Source: Dryas octopetala (Eukaryota; Streptophyta; Magnoliopsida; Rosales; Rosaceae). Taken from it: DNA of 64,000 nucleotides. The translations under genes and the position numbers were made by a program. Numbering within the stretch: position 1 is the stretch's first letter; the number at the start of each line of letters is the position of its first letter. The notes beneath the pieces were generated by a model. The model was not told the DNA's origin. It saw nothing but the letters and a program-made list of their open reading frames with translations, and ran no database searches. The stretch is from contig OY992835.1 in NCBI GenBank assembly GCA_963921425.1, positions 21,948,001-22,012,000 on the forward strand, written 5' to 3'. This document shows, in pieces, positions 34,660 to 47,387 of the stretch.

Positions 34660-35764
34660 CCTTAGGCTGCAGAGCAATAAAGCATATCTTGCAGACTTTA
34701 AGCTTACAAAAAAGCATAGTACAGAAGTATTTGCATATATAAAATGTACAAATATACAGTAAAGTGAGGCAGGCTAATTAGATGTATTTTATTTTCAAAC
34801 AATATAAATAACCATTTATATTAGAGTATAACCTTTTAATCACATTGAAGGAGGTCTCGGAGACTTGGATCTCTTATTCTAGACACAAAACAATGGAGCA
34901 TTAACCACTTTTTAAATGAGGGATGAGTGGATGACAAAGCCTTATATAAATATCATTATAATTATCCATCATGCAGTATTTTTTATTGGCTTCCAATATT
35001 AAACTTTAGTTGTGACATATCACTCTAATAATTAAGAGTATGTTTTAAATATTATTTGATAAGAAAAAGTACATCTAAGAAAAAAAATATTTGGGCGCGC
35101 CACTGACCCATTCCCAACAAATCTACAACCCTCTATTCCATTTCCAAAAATCCAATCATAATTAATGATTTTAGTTTAAAAAATAAAAGAATATTATAAA
35201 AATTCTCGAAAGTATGGCACGCATCTCAAGGACTCAAAAACAAACATTTTATTTCATTATGGCAGTGCATACTGCGCTTGTACTGAGCTAGTGAGCTGGC
35301 ACTGCTTAGTAAAACGAAAAACAAAGATAAAGTGACTCCTCAAGACCCTCACACTTCACACACTCCCATTCCCCTGCTTTTGCTTCATACTCGCTTTATT
35401 ACTCAACTTAGCACACATAACACATTTTGAGTTGAATGATATTATTAATCACAACACTAAAATAAAAGTTGTGAAATAACTTTCTTAATTAGAGTTGAGA
35501 ATTATGATAGCCCTTATATAAAAATAAAGAAGCTAAGTCTAATAAATAACAAATTTTTCTCCACAATTTAGATTAAATTCCACCTGGAACAATTTTACTT
35601 GAGCCAAATTATTCCATTTGAACATGTGGGTGGTCCAAATTTGGTTATTAATAACAGCTAAAACCCCAGAAATTAATAAATCCCCGACTACATCAAATTG
35701 GTCGACAGGTTTGGTTCAGAAAAGCTAAGTACCCTACTTTTACCTACACGCGAGAAGGCTCATC

Positions 35765-35815
35765 AAATATCTACAACGCCACTTAACCCAAAAAAAAAAA
35801 AAATATCTACTTCGC
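35765..35815 (+). mobile_element. Tail-only retroinsertion: 21 nt, ACCC-A11, 15-bp target duplication
   Basis: AAATATCTACAACGC (35765-35779) recurs as AAATATCTACTTCGC (35801-35815). The insert is CACTTAACCC followed by eleven A. The ACCC before the tail matches the members at 14360 and 34608. Confidence 0.55.
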
Positions 35816-36135
35816 AAATGACAACTGGACTGGTCAGTGAACCAGCTGGACCTTTTCAGGTGGCGTGCTCTGATTGGATGGCATCTGTACCATCCTTTTG
35901 GGCAGGGACATGTCGTACCAAGTGCAGTAGTGCCCCTCCCACTGTGCACAGCTTTGGCCAGCTAATAAGTGGGAAGCCCCGACCCGCAGAGTAACGGCTA
36001 CATTTTTTAATCTTTTGGGGCTTTGGATTTATTGGAATTTGAGTCCGACGTGGCAGCTGATGTGGTATAAAACTTAGATGACGTGGACAGTGGGAGAGGT
36101 GGAGGGGCTTGTGAGAGAAGCCAATTCAATGGGGC

Positions 36136-36142
36136 TATAAAA
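36136..36142 (+). promoter_or_regulatory. TATA box of the XTH gene
   Basis: TATAAAA 128 bp upstream of the XTH ATG, followed by a leader with a (GAA)n run near 36200-36214. Confidence 0.7.
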
Positions 36143-36263
36143 GCCAGTGTTTTTGGTGTGTTTAACACAGACTAAGACTCAGAGCATTCCAGAGTAGAAG
36201 AAGAAGAAGAAGAAGCTTCACTCTGCTCTATACTATTCTTGCTCTAGTCTCTTCTTTCCTTCC

Positions 36264-38377
36264 ATGGCCTTTTCTGGGTCTAAGATGCCTGGGTTTCTAA
36301 GTGTGTTTGTAATTGTGGGCCTTGCATTGGTGGTGGGTTTGGTTAGCTCAGCAAAGTTTGATGAGCTTTTTCAGCCAAGCTGGGCTCTTGACCATTTCGT
36401 TTATGAGGGAGAGGAGCTTCACCTCAAACTTGACAACTATTCCGGTATACAACACTTTCTTTTTGAAAGGCCTCATTTCGTTCAAGTGTTTGAAGCAGTT
36501 CATTAAGCTCTGTTTTTAGCTCATTTCGTTCAATATATAATCATACTCTGTTATTTACCCATTCCTAACCATGATGCTTTGTTTGTTTAATGCTTCCCTC
36601 TTGTTTTTCTTGGGCTGATATAATGGTGGGTTGGAAATTTCAGGTGCTGGGTTTTCATCCAAGAACAAGTATATGTTTGGAAAAGTGACCATTCAGATTA
36701 AGCTCATAGGGGGTGATTCTGCCGGAACTGTTACTGCTTTCTATGTGAGTAAAGACTAAAACCAGAACGACAATGAGCTACAATTGATGTAAATCGTTCA
36801 TCATTAAAAAAAATATCTTTGATTCATTATTAGATTACTTTCTGAAGTTGAGAACAGCTCAGCTTGTGGTACTATGGGTCCCCATTTGATACCTCCTTAC
36901 ACTGTTTAGACTTGGCCTTATTTGACTCATGAATGGTGCTTGTACTGAATACTATTACTAGCACCTACCTACTCCTTTTGCCCTCGTGAAATTCTTTACT
37001 TTCCATTAAATCCTGCATTGATTATTTTTGTTCCCATCTACAACACATCCATGTATGCACCAATTGTTTAATATGAGTAATGATGAGTTGACGACATCCA
37101 TATAAATAAATTACAGTGATTACTCATGAAGTTTGTAACTTTCTATATTAAAAACCCCTCGTGACTTTGAATTGGCATTATGCTACCAATTAATACACCC
37201 ATCAGACACCGACACTGATATTGAATTCCCTTTTGTTCTTGTGGGATGTATCTAATTCTTCTATCTTTATCTTTTCTTTGTGTGTATCACAGATGTCATC
37301 GGACGGTCCATCGCACAATGAGTTTGACTTTGAGTTCCTGGGCAACACCACTGGTGAACCTTATTCAGTGCAGACCAACATCTATGTGAATGGTGTAGGT
37401 AATAGGGAGCAAAGGTTGAACCTTTGGTTCGACCCCACCACGGAATTTCACTCCTACTCCATCTTTTGGAACCAGCGCCAAGTAGTGTAAGCACTTTGCA
37501 CCTACTCCCTCTTTAACATCTTTTATGTGTACTTGTATGTTTGTGATTCATATATTTACGCTGGTTCTGTATCATTTATCATTTCAATGGAGCAGGGACA
37601 TCATGTAATTCATATTTCAAAAGCCAGTGTCATGAAGGCTGTGTGTGACTGACTCACTCAGTACTGGGTCTAATATAAAGTTGAAAAGAAAAACAAAAAC
37701 CAACCCATGAAAAAGTGGAACGAATCTTGCGTGATGTCTGTATGGTCCTATGCACGAAATTTACAGAACTACTGTGGACACAGATGCCTTTTCTGCTCTG
37801 TTTTGGGCCTTCGAAAAAAAAAAAAAAATTGAAGAAAATGACCGATTATTTTAAAATGTGCGGGATTCATTATTTATACTTTTTTTTTTTTAATGTGTGG
37901 GATTTGCAAACTTTGTTGTTCTTACGTGTATTCTTCAAATATTGATTTGGGTTCAGGTTCCTAGTAGATGAGACCCCAATAAGAGTGCACACCAACATGG
38001 AAAACAAAGGGGTACCCTTTCCTAAGGACCAACCTATGGGGGTGTACAGCTCAATTTGGAATGCAGACGACTGGGCCACACAGGGGGGTCGGGTCAAGAC
38101 GGACTGGTCCCATGCACCTTTCATTGCAACCTACAAGGGCTTTGAAATCAAAGCGTGTGAATGCCCAGTTTCAATTGCAGCAACTGACAATGCAAAGAAG
38201 TGCACCAGCAGTGAAAATCAGAAGTACTGGTGGGACGAGCCTACTTTGCAAGAACTCAATCTTCATCAGAACCACCAGCTCGTGTGGGTTCGGGCGCACC
38301 ACATGTTCTATGACTACTGCACCGATTCTGCAAGGTTCCCAGTCACTCCTTTAGAGTGTGTTCACCACCACCACTAG
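36264..38377 (+). CDS. XTH6: Xyloglucan endotransglucosylase/hydrolase, XTH6/XTH7-like
   Basis: Four exons (36264-36444, 36644-36744, 37293-37486, 37957-38377) give 298 residues, typical of GH16 XTHs. The enzyme cuts and rejoins xyloglucan in the cell wall. An N-terminal signal peptide runs to about residue 29 (VVGLVSSA then KFDEL). The catalytic strand [11 protein letters not shown] has nucleophile E104 and acid/base E108 and is followed by the usual N-glycosylation site N112-T-T. The Cys-containing XET C-terminus has conserved [17 protein letters not shown]. The NEFDFEF variant, [18 protein letters not shown] and [10 protein letters not shown] point to the XTH6/XTH7 branch, normally transglucosylase rather than hydrolase. 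The protein ends in a VHHHH histidine run, in place of the HHRH-type end recalled for Arabidopsis XTH6. Which of the two orthologue names applies is uncertain. Confidence 0.93.
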
Positions 38378-41300
38378 TCCCCCCATGGCTTAGGAGGTCG
38401 TATGGGAAATTAAACATTGTACAAAAAGAAGGGGGGAAGGAGGGGGATTAAAGCTACATATAACATGTGCTCCATGTTTGTTGTTTGTTCCATTTTTTGT
38501 TTAATTTCTTGCTGTCTTTAGCTTCTGGTTTGTATGATAGATAGTATTATTAATGTGAATTAAGCATTTTCTTCTATCCAATGTTGGGGTTATGAACCAA
38601 AAATTTTCTTTTACTGACGTACTGCTCACTACCAAACATTGTACAAATTTGCTGGCTCATGCTTTCACTGTGTCAAGGTACATTTAGGTCACGGGGTTGC
38701 ATTGTGGGAGAGAAATCATGTTTGTAGGGTTGGTGGGGAATGGGGATAAGTTAAACAGTGAAGGAATATAAAAGAAACAAATAGTGGACCCAGAATTTGA
38801 TCATTTTGATGTGGGGGTAATGTGATGTAATCTGTTCAAGCCAAGTGGAGCAAACAATCAAATAGAGGGTTGAGCCTGGATTTAATAAGCAATGAACAAG
38901 TCCACCGTCAAATAAAGAGGACTAGACCATTGTGTACCTATTGGGTCCATGATAAAAGAAGTGAAAGTCATTAGCCAAACATGTGAATGTGTGATTCATC
39001 GAGTACACAAAAGTAGGAAACAGGTAATTTCTGGTTTCCACTTATTTTCTTCATCTTTGATTTTGTTCTGATCTCTTGTTAAAAGGGGAATTGACATTGA
39101 TGTGGGAATAAAGTCATTGTTAATTACCACCCACCTTGGATTTCTCCCAAGAAATGGAAATGACATTGTATTTAGACGGTTTGGAGAGGAAGAAACCAAA
39201 GCAGGATCACAAGAATGCAATTTAAAGGTTTCTATTTAATCAGTAGCTTTTCTTGTGAATTCAAGCTTCCTTCTTTTCTAGTTGAAGACTGTTCTTCCTA
39301 TTCTTGGCTTCTTGCTACACTGCTGAGTCAGAACTCAGAAGAGTTTTCTTTTTACCCCTGCACAAAACATGTGAAACCTGTGCAGTAATTAAAACTTGGC
39401 ATCATATATAGACTAGCAGCAAGTCTAGCATGCAATGCATGATTGAATTAAGTAGCCTATTGTTTGTTTGTTTGCAATGGTGGACCTAGAATATTTTAAG
39501 GACCATAAGGGTTCCTTCAATTCTTTCCCTACTGTAATTGGGATGACTTAGAGCTTTTGTATTATGGTTTTTGGTAATAATCCAAAGAAGTAGGGTCCCA
39601 TAAGAGGACATGAAACGAAGGGGGTTTGGAAGGAGGTGATGGTTATCCACTCAAATGAATATGAATTTATCTGGGCCATATTAAATAATGGAGAGCAAAA
39701 AAGCTGAAAGGAGTCATTTTATGAGAATCAAATCAAATGAATCGCTTGGGGAAATAAGTGCATAAGGTCATAAAAGTTAGAACTCTGCTGGTGTGGATTT
39801 GTGAAAGGTAACAGAAATTCAATTTTTTGGTGTTGTTTTGCTATGTTTTGGTTAGACACAAAATTTGTCAACTTGAATTGGATTTATATTTGAAGCCCAT
39901 GCATTGACAAAGAGGTACCGTATTGCTTTGATGAGAAAGAGCTACCACTCATTTAAGAGATGCAAGATAAGGTAGATCAGGAAATAGTAAATGCAATAAT
40001 TCATTCTGAGTAAACACTTAAAACACATCAGGCCCCATTGGCAGGTACCCACCAATTTTCTTTATGGCCATAAAATAACCCAACTTCGATCATTGAGTGC
40101 AAATTAAAAACGAAGTGAAGCATCTAGATCCAGAGAAGACAATGATAGAGTGATAGTGCGTCGGTGATGGCATCGAATGTGAGTTAATTAGAAGCCGAAA
40201 GAGCTGGCAAGGCACTTCGATGGAAGTGGGAGACAAAGCTAATTGTACAATTAGCTAAAAGTGATTACCCACTTGTTTAAGCAGAAAATGAACAATATAT
40301 AGGAGCATATGATCAGTTGCTTTCAGAGGACAACCTCTATATAAATTAATGCACCTAACAAGCATACATAAAAGAGTTGATTACATGTGGTGTTTTTTTT
40401 GGGCCAGTTTCTATAAACATTTTGATTTGTAGAGGGCCAAGATACTAACAGTGAAATTAGAGCAATACTTTGTTTATAATTCAATAGCAATAAAAGTAGA
40501 AAAATACTGTGTTATTATTAATATTTTTTTTTTTTGAAAATATATATTAACCAATTTAAGAAAAAAAGTTATACCGATCAGCAATATAGGCCACCCACTA
40601 AATATTTATAGAGCTAGAACCTAGGGACCATAAAAGCTAATAGAAATAGGGAAGAAATGAAAAGTTTTGTGATTAATCAATATCTAGCTAGATGGGCAAT
40701 ATGGAAATCATGCAAAAAAGCTGAAATCCAAAATTGAAATAAATTTATGGGTATGGTAAAGTTTAGGGCTTCTTGCATTCTCTCTTGTTAATGCAGAAAA
40801 ATTATAAAATATTCAATTTGGAGCACAGTTGGCTAAAACTATAGTGCCATAATCACTATTATAAAACTTTCCGAAGACATTAAAGTTGTGTTTTTCCTAA
40901 AACTTTTCGCAATTTCACAATAAACTTTGTAGTTTCTACTTTCTACTAAGAAAATGTTTTATAGTCAGACTTTCTACTATGTTGTGTTTTAACTTTTTTT
41001 TCTTTTCCAACTTTTTCAAATAATTTGAGAAATGTGACTATGTGAGAGTCATACGAAACACGTCTTATTATAGAAATTTGGAAAAAAATATTGGAAAAAG
41101 TAGGTTTCTATAGCATCTTAATTCCTTTATACTAATAGTTTTTTCATATTTTGAAAATCAAGCAACTGTACATAAGCAATAGACCATGCGGACCATGTCA
41201 AAAAACCTCTTTGCCAAGACATTAAACCAACTAATTAAAGCAAAGTAGTTTTAAACATGCCAATGGCTTTGGTAAAGCTCTTACTCCTTTTATGCCAATG

Positions 41301-41820
41301 GTTTTTGATCATGGGAATAATTTATAACATGTTTAACAAAATTATATTTGTTATTTTCTCCACTCCAAAAATCTTGAAATATGAAAGAGGAGCATTCAAT
41401 AATTAGTTCATCAAGCTTATGTGAATCTATCTTTAGCGAGAACATATAAATATATCATAATCTTGGAAATCTTATACCCTAGTAGTGGAAATATGAACTC
41501 GTCAATATTTAAAGGGAAAGAGAAAATAATATCCGCATACCATGCCACATTGTAGAATTTTTGCTAAAATATAGCTAACCTACACTTTTGACATGCTTGG
41601 AATACTATAGAAAAAAAAAAAAAAAAAAATCAATTTTCAGCCAAGGCTTGCTAGGCTCTCTTTCAGCCCATTAACTCACCAATCTCGGGCCGGAACTTGG
41701 GCTCAAAATCCAAATAATGAAAAAGCTCAAGATAAAGCCCGACCCGCGTATTATAATCCATTTGGGGAAAATTCAGGGAAATGGGGTTTTTTGCCATTTT
41801 CTGCTTTGTCACTGTGGACT
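38378..41820. other. Intergenic (38.4-41.8 kb), no gene seen
   Basis: XTH 3' region then AT-rich spacer without convincing frames. A20-type homopolymer runs occur near 41611-41629 without flanking direct repeats. The right end leads into the DREB2-like leader exon. Confidence 0.55.
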
Positions 41821-41946
41821 CCTCGGTTTCTCCTCAGTCCCAAACTCTCTCTCTTTCTGTGAAACTTTAACCATTTCTCACTTCTAAGCTCTGTTCTCCA
41901 TAACCCCCTTGAGGCTCAGGCTGGGGGCTCCCGGAGCACTAAAAAG

Positions 41947-42928
41947 GTAACATGTCGCACTTTCAATTTCCATAAAGCATTTTCACACCTTAACGATACT
42001 TGAATAAAGATTTATCATCAACTACTTATCAAATTTTGCTGAGATCTATGTTAGTTTGGTTTACTGAGTAGCTAATGCAATCCAATTTTGGTGTTAGTTG
42101 CTCGAAAAATTCATAGGGAAAAATGAAAATAAATGGTTATTAGGTACTTTAAATGGTTATTTGGAATGAGCTATATGATAACTTTGACCTTTATCTTTTT
42201 GGCGGAAGAGGACTTCCAATTACATTGGCAAATCTTGGTTGAGCAAAAGATTAGTTTAAATGGTTTGTGATGAAAAATGGAAGAAAAATTGAGGTGGGTT
42301 TTGTAATCGAATGACAAAGAAATCCAAACATATGTCTATGCCTGAGAAGTTTGCTTTAACTGCATTTGAAACAAGTGCCCTGTCAGTTCTTATTAACTGC
42401 CACTTAATGCTAAAGTGCTGAAGGTTAGGACCAAATCCAAATTCCCCATGCATAACATGCTTTGGCATAGTTGAAAACCTCTAGCTTTTGAAGGTATGCA
42501 ATTGCTCTGCATTTCCTACTCTATCATATAAATCTTTTTGAGCTAAAGCCTTCACGCCTGAGGCAGCTTCAAGAGATCGTAACACTCTTCCTAGCAGTGT
42601 AGGATCACATTTGTTTTATAATTCCTAGATTATTTCTTTATGTATATTCTTTGCTGTTTTAATCCTTTGAATCCCTAGGGTTATGTCTGTATACTGAATG
42701 AGTATTAGAAGGAATTGTGGTTGCATATGATTGTATATTGGCACTTTGATGTGACGGTATGTTGGTTTGACAGGCATTGCGCTTGTGGTGCATGGGGGTG
42801 TTGCTTTGTCCTTAGTTTTTGGCCTAAGATGGGTTTAGCTTAGGTAAGTAAGAATGGCCAGTAGATTAGTATTGTTTTCGCAATAAAGATTATCTCTAAA
42901 GGAAAAGTCTGCTTTCTAATATTGGCAG
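41947..42928 (+). promoter_or_regulatory. Leader intron of the DREB2-like gene
   Basis: Donor AAAAAG|GTAACA at 41946/41947 and acceptor TTGGCAG at 42928 define a 982-bp intron in the 5' leader. An in-frame TAA in the leader exon shows the ORF cannot start upstream of the intron. A leader intron is a known DREB2-family trait. Confidence 0.6.
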
Positions 42929-42969
42929 GTAACTCATTGTATTTTCTGTTCAATACAAATTTTAATTGC

Positions 42970-43557
42970 ATGCCCAAGTTGGAAAAAATCCATACTAAAC
43001 AGGATGGATCTAATCCTGTGGCTGAGACTCTTGCAAAGTGGAAAGAATATAACGACCATCTGGATTCTTGCAACAATGAGAGTAAACCAATTCGTAGAGT
43101 TCCTGCCAAGGGTTCGAAGAAGGGATGCATGAAAGGTAAGGGTGGACCCGAGAATTCTCGTTGTAACTACAGAGGTGTTAGGCAGAGGACATGGGGCAAG
43201 TGGGTTTCAGAAATTCGGGCGCCAAACAGGGGAAGTAGGCTATGGTTAGGTACTTTTCCAACTGCAATTGAAGCTGCTCTTGCTTATGATGAAGCTGCAA
43301 GGGCCATGTATGGTTCTTGTGCCCGCCTTAACTTTCCTAATATTTCAATTTCCAGTTTGTCAAAGGATTCTTCTTCTAGAGAACCTCTATCAGCCCCTTC
43401 TTCGTTAGCAACTTCTGCTGGCTCAGAATCCTCAGGAACCTCAGACCACTCGGAGGACTGTGCTGCTCAGGATAAGGTGAATTCTCTTTCCCCTAACGTA
43501 GAGAATGACAATGCCATGGATACAACTCAAACAAATGAGGATGGAGAAGGTGAATGA
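42970..43557 (+). CDS. DREB2-type AP2/ERF transcription factor, short form with altered AP2 residue
   Basis: 195 residues from the first ATG after the leader intron ([13 protein letters not shown]). The order [12 protein letters not shown], then the basic [22 protein letters not shown] block (nuclear-localisation and CMIV-1-like motif), then an AP2 domain at 66-123 marks the DREB A-2 subgroup. These bind DRE/CRT sites and activate drought and heat genes. Two oddities: AP2 position 14 is the DREB Val (V79), but position 19, normally Glu in DREBs, is Ala (A84, RAPNRG). The protein also ends about 70 residues after the AP2 domain, whereas DREB2A-type proteins carry about 200 more with an activation region. 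The short Ser/Asp-rich tail ([17 protein letters not shown]) could still activate weakly. A diverged A-2 paralogue with altered target choice is the best reading. Confidence 0.85.
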   Translation: MPKLEKIHTKQDGSNPVAETLAKWKEYNDHLDSCNNESKPIRRVPAKGSKKGCMKGKGGPENSRCNYRGVRQRTWGKWVSEIRAPNRGSRLWLGTFPTAIEAALAYDEAARAMYGSCARLNFPNISISSLSKDSSSREPLSAPSSLATSAGSESSGTSDHSEDCAAQDKVNSLSPNVENDNAMDTTQTNEDGEGE

Positions 43558-46220
43558 CGAATCAGTTCTTGGCCTGCTTGGGCATAACGATGTACAATTT
43601 TAGTATATATACCTGGGTGATGGTGGAGGTCTTGGTTTATGTACGTGGCTGATGAGCTATGTGGTGGAGAATGGATTTCGTAAATTTGTAATTGGGTGAT
43701 GTTAGGAATTTTGATGACTGAAATTTGGAGATTAGCATTTTTTTCTTAAAGCCGATTTGGGTTGGATGATGAACTCTTCAATTGTTTGTCTATTTTTGGC
43801 ATATTATTAGTAACTATACGTGGTATAACTGCATGCTCCCAACATAACCGATGGAAAAAGTGTTGAATGGGTAGTTATGTCACATGTATAGTACGATCAC
43901 CCAATATTATTGCGCCATGTGTTGTATTTACTTTAAAAAATTATAAAATTTTCTTATAAGGACACATGCGTAACACGACTGCCCTATTGAAAAACCTCTC
44001 TATGCGAAGCAAAAACATAAAAAGGATTGTGGAGGGGAGCCTTGTATTTAATAGAATGTTATGATGTCAATAGTAAGGACACGTTCCATGTCAACATGTG
44101 AATATTAATCTGGTTCGTCTCCTGGACTTAATTTCTGCAGGAAACTCAAACTCCTGCTTGAACTTGCTTTCTGCAGAACTCAAGAATTTGCACCCCACTG
44201 TGTGTGTGAGATCATGGTTTATCTAATTGATACTTGGGTAAGTTGAGTTTCTGATATCATGAAATTCCTCCAACATACTCCATCAGATTACACCAATGAG
44301 TAATCCTGCATTAGTGGTTCGTATACAAGAACTGACAGTTCTCAAGGAAAGTACAAATCAAGGCACATCATTGCTTGCAATCTGATACGAGAAGCTATAA
44401 CCACCACTTAGCTCAGTTTTGTTGTCGTATGGTGGACAATCTTGTCGCAGACCGCAGTCACCCCCGTAACCCCGTTCACAACTTAAAAGACTTGTCCCTC
44501 AGCTTTGCAGGGATCCAATTTCCAAAAGAAAGGACTTGTCCCTCTTATGAATATAACATTATCCATGGTCATACATCACTAGAGGGACCAATAGTACTGT
44601 CGAATATTTATTATTTGCGTTAGTGCCCCTAATGTTGTTGAACAAAATAGTTGAAAAACCCTTGAAGCTCTCAGTAATGCACTGAGTTTTACAAAAGCAT
44701 ATTGTGTATGGGTGAATAACCAATTAGGCAGTCATCGTCAACCAGCATTGACAATATTTTGATACCTACACTACTGCCCCTTGGCTCCACATCCAAGTAT
44801 CCAACTCTCCTTGATATTAGGCCATTAAGTTAAGGACAAGATATATCTTTGATGTTATATATGGATTAAAACCTGCCGACAAATTGTTGCATCCATGATG
44901 CCAGGCAACATGGGATTCAAAATTTAAAGGCACGATAAGCATCGCCCAACTGAACAATGCAGGCCACAGGACATTTGAAAAGTTGTTTTGGTCCCTGTTT
45001 CTGGTCAAGCAGGCCTTTTTTGATTTGTTTTTTAACCGATATGGCGTTGTGGTGTACCAAATAGAAGACAAGACCCACTTGGATGTACTGGTTATAAAAG
45101 GTACAGCTACTATGTAAAACTTTGGGATTATGGCCTTAAAGATAGGAGACAGAAGTCACAATCATAATCACATATTTATATGATTAATCCCAACGCTGGA
45201 ATCTTTGGGATCTTTGACTGTTTTAGCTCTTTGAGTTTTTTTGGTGGAAAGCTCACAGTTCACAGTTGGCTCGGTTGCATGCATTTATCACGACCATTTT
45301 CATTGGTAAATTAATCAAGCAAGCAGCTTATAATTTACAATTAGCTAGCATCTACTACCGACCTTTGCTCAAACTCAAGTATGAAAGTCAAAATCCCAAC
45401 TTAGAAAATTTTAATTTTCACCTACTCTACTTATTCAACATCGTATTTCGCCCCCATTACATATTCTATGGCCAACATAATAAAAAAATGAATGAATTTC
45501 ATATTACAATCCGACCTTCCATATGTGCCATACTACTTCATTGTGGAAGCAGTGAAAGCAATTAAGCACGTGTGAGTGTGTGTAACAACTAACAACAGAC
45601 TATAATAGTTTAAAAGTAATTGTTAAGGAAGGAAAAGGAAGATTGAAAAAAGAAACACAACAAATAAAAAGAAGGGCGTGAGTTCATATCTTAATATGGT
45701 ATTGTTTGCTAAATGCTAAATTACGTAGGTGAAGAAGAAAAGCCCAACTGGAAATTAGAAATATGTACAAATTGTGCACCTGCTATTTTCCAGCTGTGAT
45801 GCTATTGCCAGCTGTGTCCAATTAATCCCAAAGTAATTAAACAGCCAAATAACAAAAGCTAGAGAACCCCCACACTAACTACTCTCTAATAATCATTTCT
45901 ACTTTTTTGTTTGGTGCTCCCAAACAAACAAACCCTGCAGACTGGGTTCTCCCTCGGTCCCTCCAGTTGTATTGCGACGTCGTTTTGTAGATGAACAGAT
46001 GGTTTCCTCGTAGTCTAAGCTTTGTTTCACCTGCCTAGGTTGGACTGGAACAGAATCACTTTATTTCTTCCGCGTATCGCATCAAAAGTTTCCCAGATCC
46101 CACCCACACACACCCCATTGGCATTATTAACTTATACACACACTTTATCACCCCACATGGGACCCACTTCCCAACAAGCCTTGAGCAAGTCACAACAAAT
46201 CTAAGCCATCCATTCCTCTC
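43558..46220. other. Intergenic (43.6-46.2 kb), no gene seen
   Basis: DREB2-like 3' region and AT-rich spacer. Frames of 80-100 codons at 44375-44623 (+) and 44817-45071 (-) have no recognisable domain or codon character and are treated as chance. Confidence 0.55.
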
Positions 46221-46227
46221 TATAAAA
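46221..46227 (+). promoter_or_regulatory. TATA box of the small membrane-protein gene
   Basis: TATAAAA 112 bp upstream of the ATG at 46333, in a C-rich leader context. Confidence 0.65.
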
Positions 46228-46332
46228 CCCACAACACCCCAACTCATTTCAATACCCCCCAAACGCAAGCAAAGAAACAGTCACTTCCCAATACCATAAA
46301 AACCCAAGAATTAATCACTTGGAAATAGCACC

Positions 46333-46716
46333 ATGGCCAGACTTGGTGTGATTTGCTTGCTTCTTGCTGGGTTCGTGGTGGTCCAAGCAATGGCTGATGA
46401 GGAATCTGAGGGGCCAGGACTGAACCCACTGGAGGTGGTCAAGCTCCAAAATGGGGATTTGGGTTTGGCCCAAAAAGCAGCAGAGCTGCAACATGTTTCA
46501 AATATTGGTGCAGAGCCATCTGAATCCCAATCTCAAAGCATGGAAGAAGAGTCCCAAGAGGCTGAAGCTCCAGCACTGGGCAGACGGATGGCAAAGCACC
46601 ACTCTGATAAGTCTGTGGCTGGTGGAGGTGTCATTATTGGTGGCCTTGTCACTACCATTTTTGCAGCTGTTTTTTGCTACATCCGGGTCACCAGAAGAAG
46701 AGGCGGTGTTCGTTGA
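46333..46716 (+). CDS. Small single-pass secreted/membrane protein, 127 aa, unknown function
   Basis: Intronless. A classic signal peptide (MARLGVICLLLAGFVVVQAMA) is followed by an acidic, Glu/Ser-rich region (residues 22-80), then HHSDKSVAGGG and a hydrophobic span at about 95-115 (VIIGGLVTTIFAAVFCYIRV) ending in basic RRRGG. The layout predicts a type I membrane protein with a short basic cytosolic tail. TATA box and leader spacing support a real promoter. I do not recognise the family. The GGG-hydrophobic-RRR end resembles small plant transmembrane proteins annotated as uncharacterised. Confidence 0.8.
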   Translation: MARLGVICLLLAGFVVVQAMADEESEGPGLNPLEVVKLQNGDLGLAQKAAELQHVSNIGAEPSESQSQSMEEESQEAEAPALGRRMAKHHSDKSVAGGGVIIGGLVTTIFAAVFCYIRVTRRRGGVR

Positions 46717-47335
46717 GCTCCTTCATCTCAGGAATTAGTGTAAAGGAGTGATTTTGATCCACACAGATACATCATATATATTTCAGAGAATATTCAGTGT
46801 AATCAATCTTTCAATATTTATTTTGTGAATGTGAATATTAGATCCAGATTTCTATGAACTAGTATATGCTCTGTTTTCTGCATTTCAGTGCTCTGATTTG
46901 TAATTGCTTTCTCAGTCCCTTTTTCTTTTTCTTATCAAAATGTCTTCTTTCATGGCCTGAAAGAACAAGCACTTCTCAAAAACTGATATACCAGAGATTT
47001 TCTTCTGCTTTGAAATCTTTTCCAGAGAATATCAAGCTCTATTTTAAATCACTTGATCTGCAAAAAGCTAGATCTATGATTATGTTAATCTTCGAGCGTA
47101 CTCCTTAATTTTCTCACACAATGTAGAATTGTTGATGATGGGTTCCAAAAGAAAGAGCAAAAGTTGAGTTTTTGGAGAATTTTAGTCCTCCAAGAAAGTT
47201 GGAATAGCAAAGCACATAGTTTTGTTACTTTTCTATATTATAAAGGAGTCAGGTCGGTGCCTCTGTGATGCTGCAAGCCTGCAACCGCCTTCCCTCTTGC
47301 GATGAGTGCCAAGTTTTTATACAATTGAACTTTGG

Positions 47336-47387
<52 letters not shown>

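Larger units (their letters stand above)
30571..36135. other. Intergenic (30.6-36.1 kb), no gene seen
   Basis: Starts with the Rab-GGTase 3' region. Contains CT-rich tracts at about 31230-31295, very AT-rich sequence at 31900-32470, (GT)n at 32709-32726 and two tail-only insertions at 34608 and 35765. The block 34230-34400 resembles a worn dispersed repeat but has no definable ends. The last few hundred bases are the XTH promoter. Confidence 0.55.

Noticed and set aside
37855-37904. Another direct repeat pair (AATGTGCGGGATT / AATGTGTGGGATT) around a T-run in XTH intron 3
   Set aside because: The homopolymer sits on the wrong side for a tailed insertion in either orientation, so it was not counted with the tail-only group.
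41611-41629. Long A-run, also 48178-48195 and 63664-63682
   Set aside because: No flanking direct repeats, so no evidence of insertion.
44375-45071. 80-100 codon frames on both strands between the DREB2-like and membrane-protein genes
   Set aside because: No domain, no splice partners, chance length for AT-rich DNA.
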